Shown here one piece after another: positions 5,958 through 7,652 of a stretch of DNA of 7,652 nt. The position numbers were made by a program, and so were the translations under genes. The DNA is from JBBIRM01 sp037441765. Its GTDB lineage: Bacteria > Desulfobacterota > BSN033 > UBA1163. Under the pieces are notes generated by a model that was not told where the DNA came from, made no database searches, and saw only the letters and a program-made list of their open reading frames with translations. Location of the stretch: the NCBI GenBank assembly GCA_037441765.1, contig JBBIRM010000139.1:1-7652 (forward strand), given 5' to 3'. The stretch's first letter is position 1. The number at the start of each line of letters is the position of its first letter.

Positions 5958-6869
5958 ATGAGTAAGAATAAAATCACACGTCGCAGGTTTCTAAGAGGGA
6001 TCACCACAGGAATGGTTTTAGGTATTTTTGGAAGACCCTCTATTTCATTCGGGAAGGAACAGTATGATCTCGTTGTAATATCGGGTGATCCTGTTGGTGC
6101 TACGAAAAAGGCATTGGAAGCGATGGGGGGGATTTCTCGATTTGTCAAGAAGGGGCAGAAGGTAATCCTGAAACCAAACATGTCTTTTGCAAGGGCTCCC
6201 GAACAAAGCGCTACCACACATCCACTGGTGGTTGCTACAGTGGCTCAAGCCTGTATTGAAGCAGGGGCCCAGCAGGTCTTAGTTTTAGACCATACTCTAC
6301 ATCGGGCAGAACTCTGCCTCGAGAGAACAGGAATTGAGGAGGCCTGCAGAAATATTCCAGGTGTCCATGTTCTTGCGATCCAGGAGAGAAAATTTTATCG
6401 TGAGATCAGAATTCCTCGGGGAAAGGTTTTAGAACGAGTAGAAGTTATAAGAGAGATCTTAGATACTCCTGTATTCATCAATCTCCCTGTAGCCAAATCC
6501 CACTCTCTTACTGGAGTAAGCATGGGGATCAAAGGGCTGATGGGTCTCATCTGGGACCGTGAGAGTTTTCACTCTCGCTTCAATATCAACCAAGCCCTCG
6601 CAGACTTAGCCACGGTGATCAAACCTCAACTCACGATATTAGATGCAACAAGGGCCTTAACTCCGGGGGGACCTGGGGAGGTGAAGAAGCCCAATCTTAT
6701 CATTGCAGGGATTGATCCGGTCGCAGTGGATTCCTATGGGGTAAGCATTGTTCCATGGTACGGGCAGAATTTCAAAGGAAGGCAAGTAGAGCACCTACTT
6801 GCTGCTCATCAGCGAGGTCTGGGTCAGATTGACATTGAACAACTCAAAATCTTTAAGGAGAAGGTATGA
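5958..6869 (+). CDS. Tat-exported DUF362 domain protein
   Basis: This 303-residue protein matches the DUF362 family by pattern; its biochemical role is unknown. The N-terminus carries a twin-arginine signal: TRRRFLRG at 7-14 followed by a hydrophobic stretch to about 24. It should be folded in the cytoplasm, perhaps with a cofactor, and sent across the membrane by Tat. No clear AxA cleavage site is seen, so it may stay anchored. DUF362-like features include KVILKPNMSF (68-77), a THP at 87-89, FINLPVAKSHSLTGVSMGIKG (173-193), LTILDATRALTPGGPG (225-240) and IDPVAVDSYG (252-261). It has no CxxCxxC cluster, unlike DUF362 proteins fused to ferredoxin domains; the next gene supplies one. I chose the ATG at 5958 because GGAGA (5945-5949) is eight bases upstream and the Tat motif then sits near the N-terminus. 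An in-frame ATG at 5892 would add 22 residues. Its stop overlaps the next start (ATGA). Confidence 0.87.
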   Translation: MSKNKITRRRFLRGITTGMVLGIFGRPSISFGKEQYDLVVISGDPVGATKKALEAMGGISRFVKKGQKVILKPNMSFARAPEQSATTHPLVVATVAQACIEAGAQQVLVLDHTLHRAELCLERTGIEEACRNIPGVHVLAIQERKFYREIRIPRGKVLERVEVIREILDTPVFINLPVAKSHSLTGVSMGIKGLMGLIWDRESFHSRFNINQALADLATVIKPQLTILDATRALTPGGPGEVKKPNLIIAGIDPVAVDSYGVSIVPWYGQNFKGRQVEHLLAAHQRGLGQIDIEQLKIFKEKV

Positions 6870-7652
6870 GGACTCTCATTCAGGCCCTCTCCCTTCTTCT
6901 TTTTTCCGTCCTATTTGTTTTTGCTACATATCGACTTCCAGATTGGCTCCCTGCGGATATTTATTTACGTCTCGACCCCCTTCTTGGAATAAATGCAATT
7001 TTCGCTGCAAGGGAGATTATTCCTCGGGCTCTTTTTGGTCTCGTTACCATTGGGGCGACACTCTTTATAGGAAGATTTTTCTGTGGCTATGTTTGCCCAA
7101 TGGGCGTCTCACTCGATTTTTTAGACTATCTCTTTTTTCGAAATAAAAAACGCCTAAGTCTTAAGGCGGAGGGCCGTTTTCGGAAAGTAAAATTTTTTCT
7201 TCTAATCATTTTTTTAACCGCTGCGCTTACTGGCCTCTCTCTGGCCTTTCTCATGGACCCAATGGCTCTTCTAACACGCTTCTATACTTACTTCCTCTAT
7301 CCACTTGCAACGACTATTATAAATCTTTTTTTAGACTTACTCCGCCCACTTTTTCAAGCCATTGGATGGATAAGGCTATCACATCTTCATTACTTCCAGT
7401 CGGTCTTTTATATGACGACCATTATCCTTCTGATTTTTGGCGGAATCGCCCTCCTTAATATTTTTGCAAAGAGGTTTTGGTGTCGGTATCTATGCCCATT
7501 GGGGGCATTGCTAAGTTTAATCTCACCCCTTGGTCTTTTCAAAAGAAGAGTAAGTGAAGAGTGTAATCGATGCTTGAAATGTTTGAGGATGTGCCCAATG
7601 GGTGCAATTGCAGAAGATCCTACAAAGACATATATATCGGAGTGCATTCAGT
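6866..7652 (+). CDS. Membrane 4Fe-4S ferredoxin-type protein (NapH-like), 3' end outside window
   Basis: The frame is open from the ATG at 6866 to the window edge, giving 262 residues with no stop. About five membrane helices are apparent, near residues 3-21, 54-72, 110-129, 136-160 and 179-200. Two CX3CP motifs (C73/C77 and C206/C210) follow helices, as in the Fer4_5 group that includes NapH and NosR-type proteins. A classic cluster motif CX2CX2CX3CP follows at C233, C236, C239 and C243, and C260 probably begins a second cluster beyond the edge. Such proteins pass electrons between the quinone pool or cytoplasm and periplasmic partners. AAGGAG (6855-6860) lies five bases before the ATG, and the start overlaps the DUF362 stop, so the two are translationally coupled. 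The pair probably forms one redox module. Its specific substrate is unknown, and no nap or nos genes are visible to support those roles. Confidence 0.88.
   Translation, partial: MRTLIQALSLLLFSVLFVFATYRLPDWLPADIYLRLDPLLGINAIFAAREIIPRALFGLVTIGATLFIGRFFCGYVCPMGVSLDFLDYLFFRNKKRLSLKAEGRFRKVKFFLLIIFLTAALTGLSLAFLMDPMALLTRFYTYFLYPLATTIINLFLDLLRPLFQAIGWIRLSHLHYFQSVFYMTTIILLIFGGIALLNIFAKRFWCRYLCPLGALLSLISPLGLFKRRVSEECNRCLKCLRMCPMGAIAEDPTKTYISECIQ

Overview
The window is a moderately AT-rich bacterial chromosome segment with two gene groups that diverge from a shared control region near 5645-5957. An intact PII uridylyltransferase, a PII protein, a sigma-54 type promoter with an IHF-like site, and a Tat-exported DUF362 protein next to a NapH-like membrane ferredoxin suggest a Gram-negative anaerobe of the Desulfobacterota (old Deltaproteobacteria) kind. 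That placement is inferred from gene content, not proven.

Minus-strand group (reading from 5644 down to 631): a class I glutamine amidotransferase-like protein, an ammonium transporter gene (amt), a PII signal protein (glnB) and the PII uridylyl-transferase/removing enzyme (glnD). Spacing is tight except between amt and glnB. The group reads as a nitrogen-status operon: Amt brings in ammonium, PII senses 2-oxoglutarate and energy state and can plug Amt, GlnD modifies PII according to glutamine, and the amidotransferase may use glutamine as nitrogen donor. A near-consensus sigma-54 element lies directly upstream and fits nitrogen control. It sits so close to the first ATG that the transcript would be almost leaderless.

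Two features of this group stand out. First, amt is broken into three reading frames by two lesions, although nearly all conserved residues survive. Second, the 108-base gap between amt and glnB carries six perfect copies of a 7-base repeat. On the transcribed RNA this is a run of GGGAUUA units that could form a G-quadruplex, followed by a C-rich arm able to pair with it.

Plus-strand group (5958 to the right edge): a Tat-signal DUF362 protein, and overlapping its stop codon a membrane protein with CX3CP and ferredoxin-type cysteine motifs that runs off the window. They probably form an envelope redox module of unknown role.

Left end: bases 1-305 hold no recognisable gene. They lead into a 113-residue charged, helical protein of unknown function on the plus strand (306-647), whose 3' end overlaps the end of glnD by 17 bases in convergent orientation. 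No RNA genes, CRISPR array or insertion sequence were seen.
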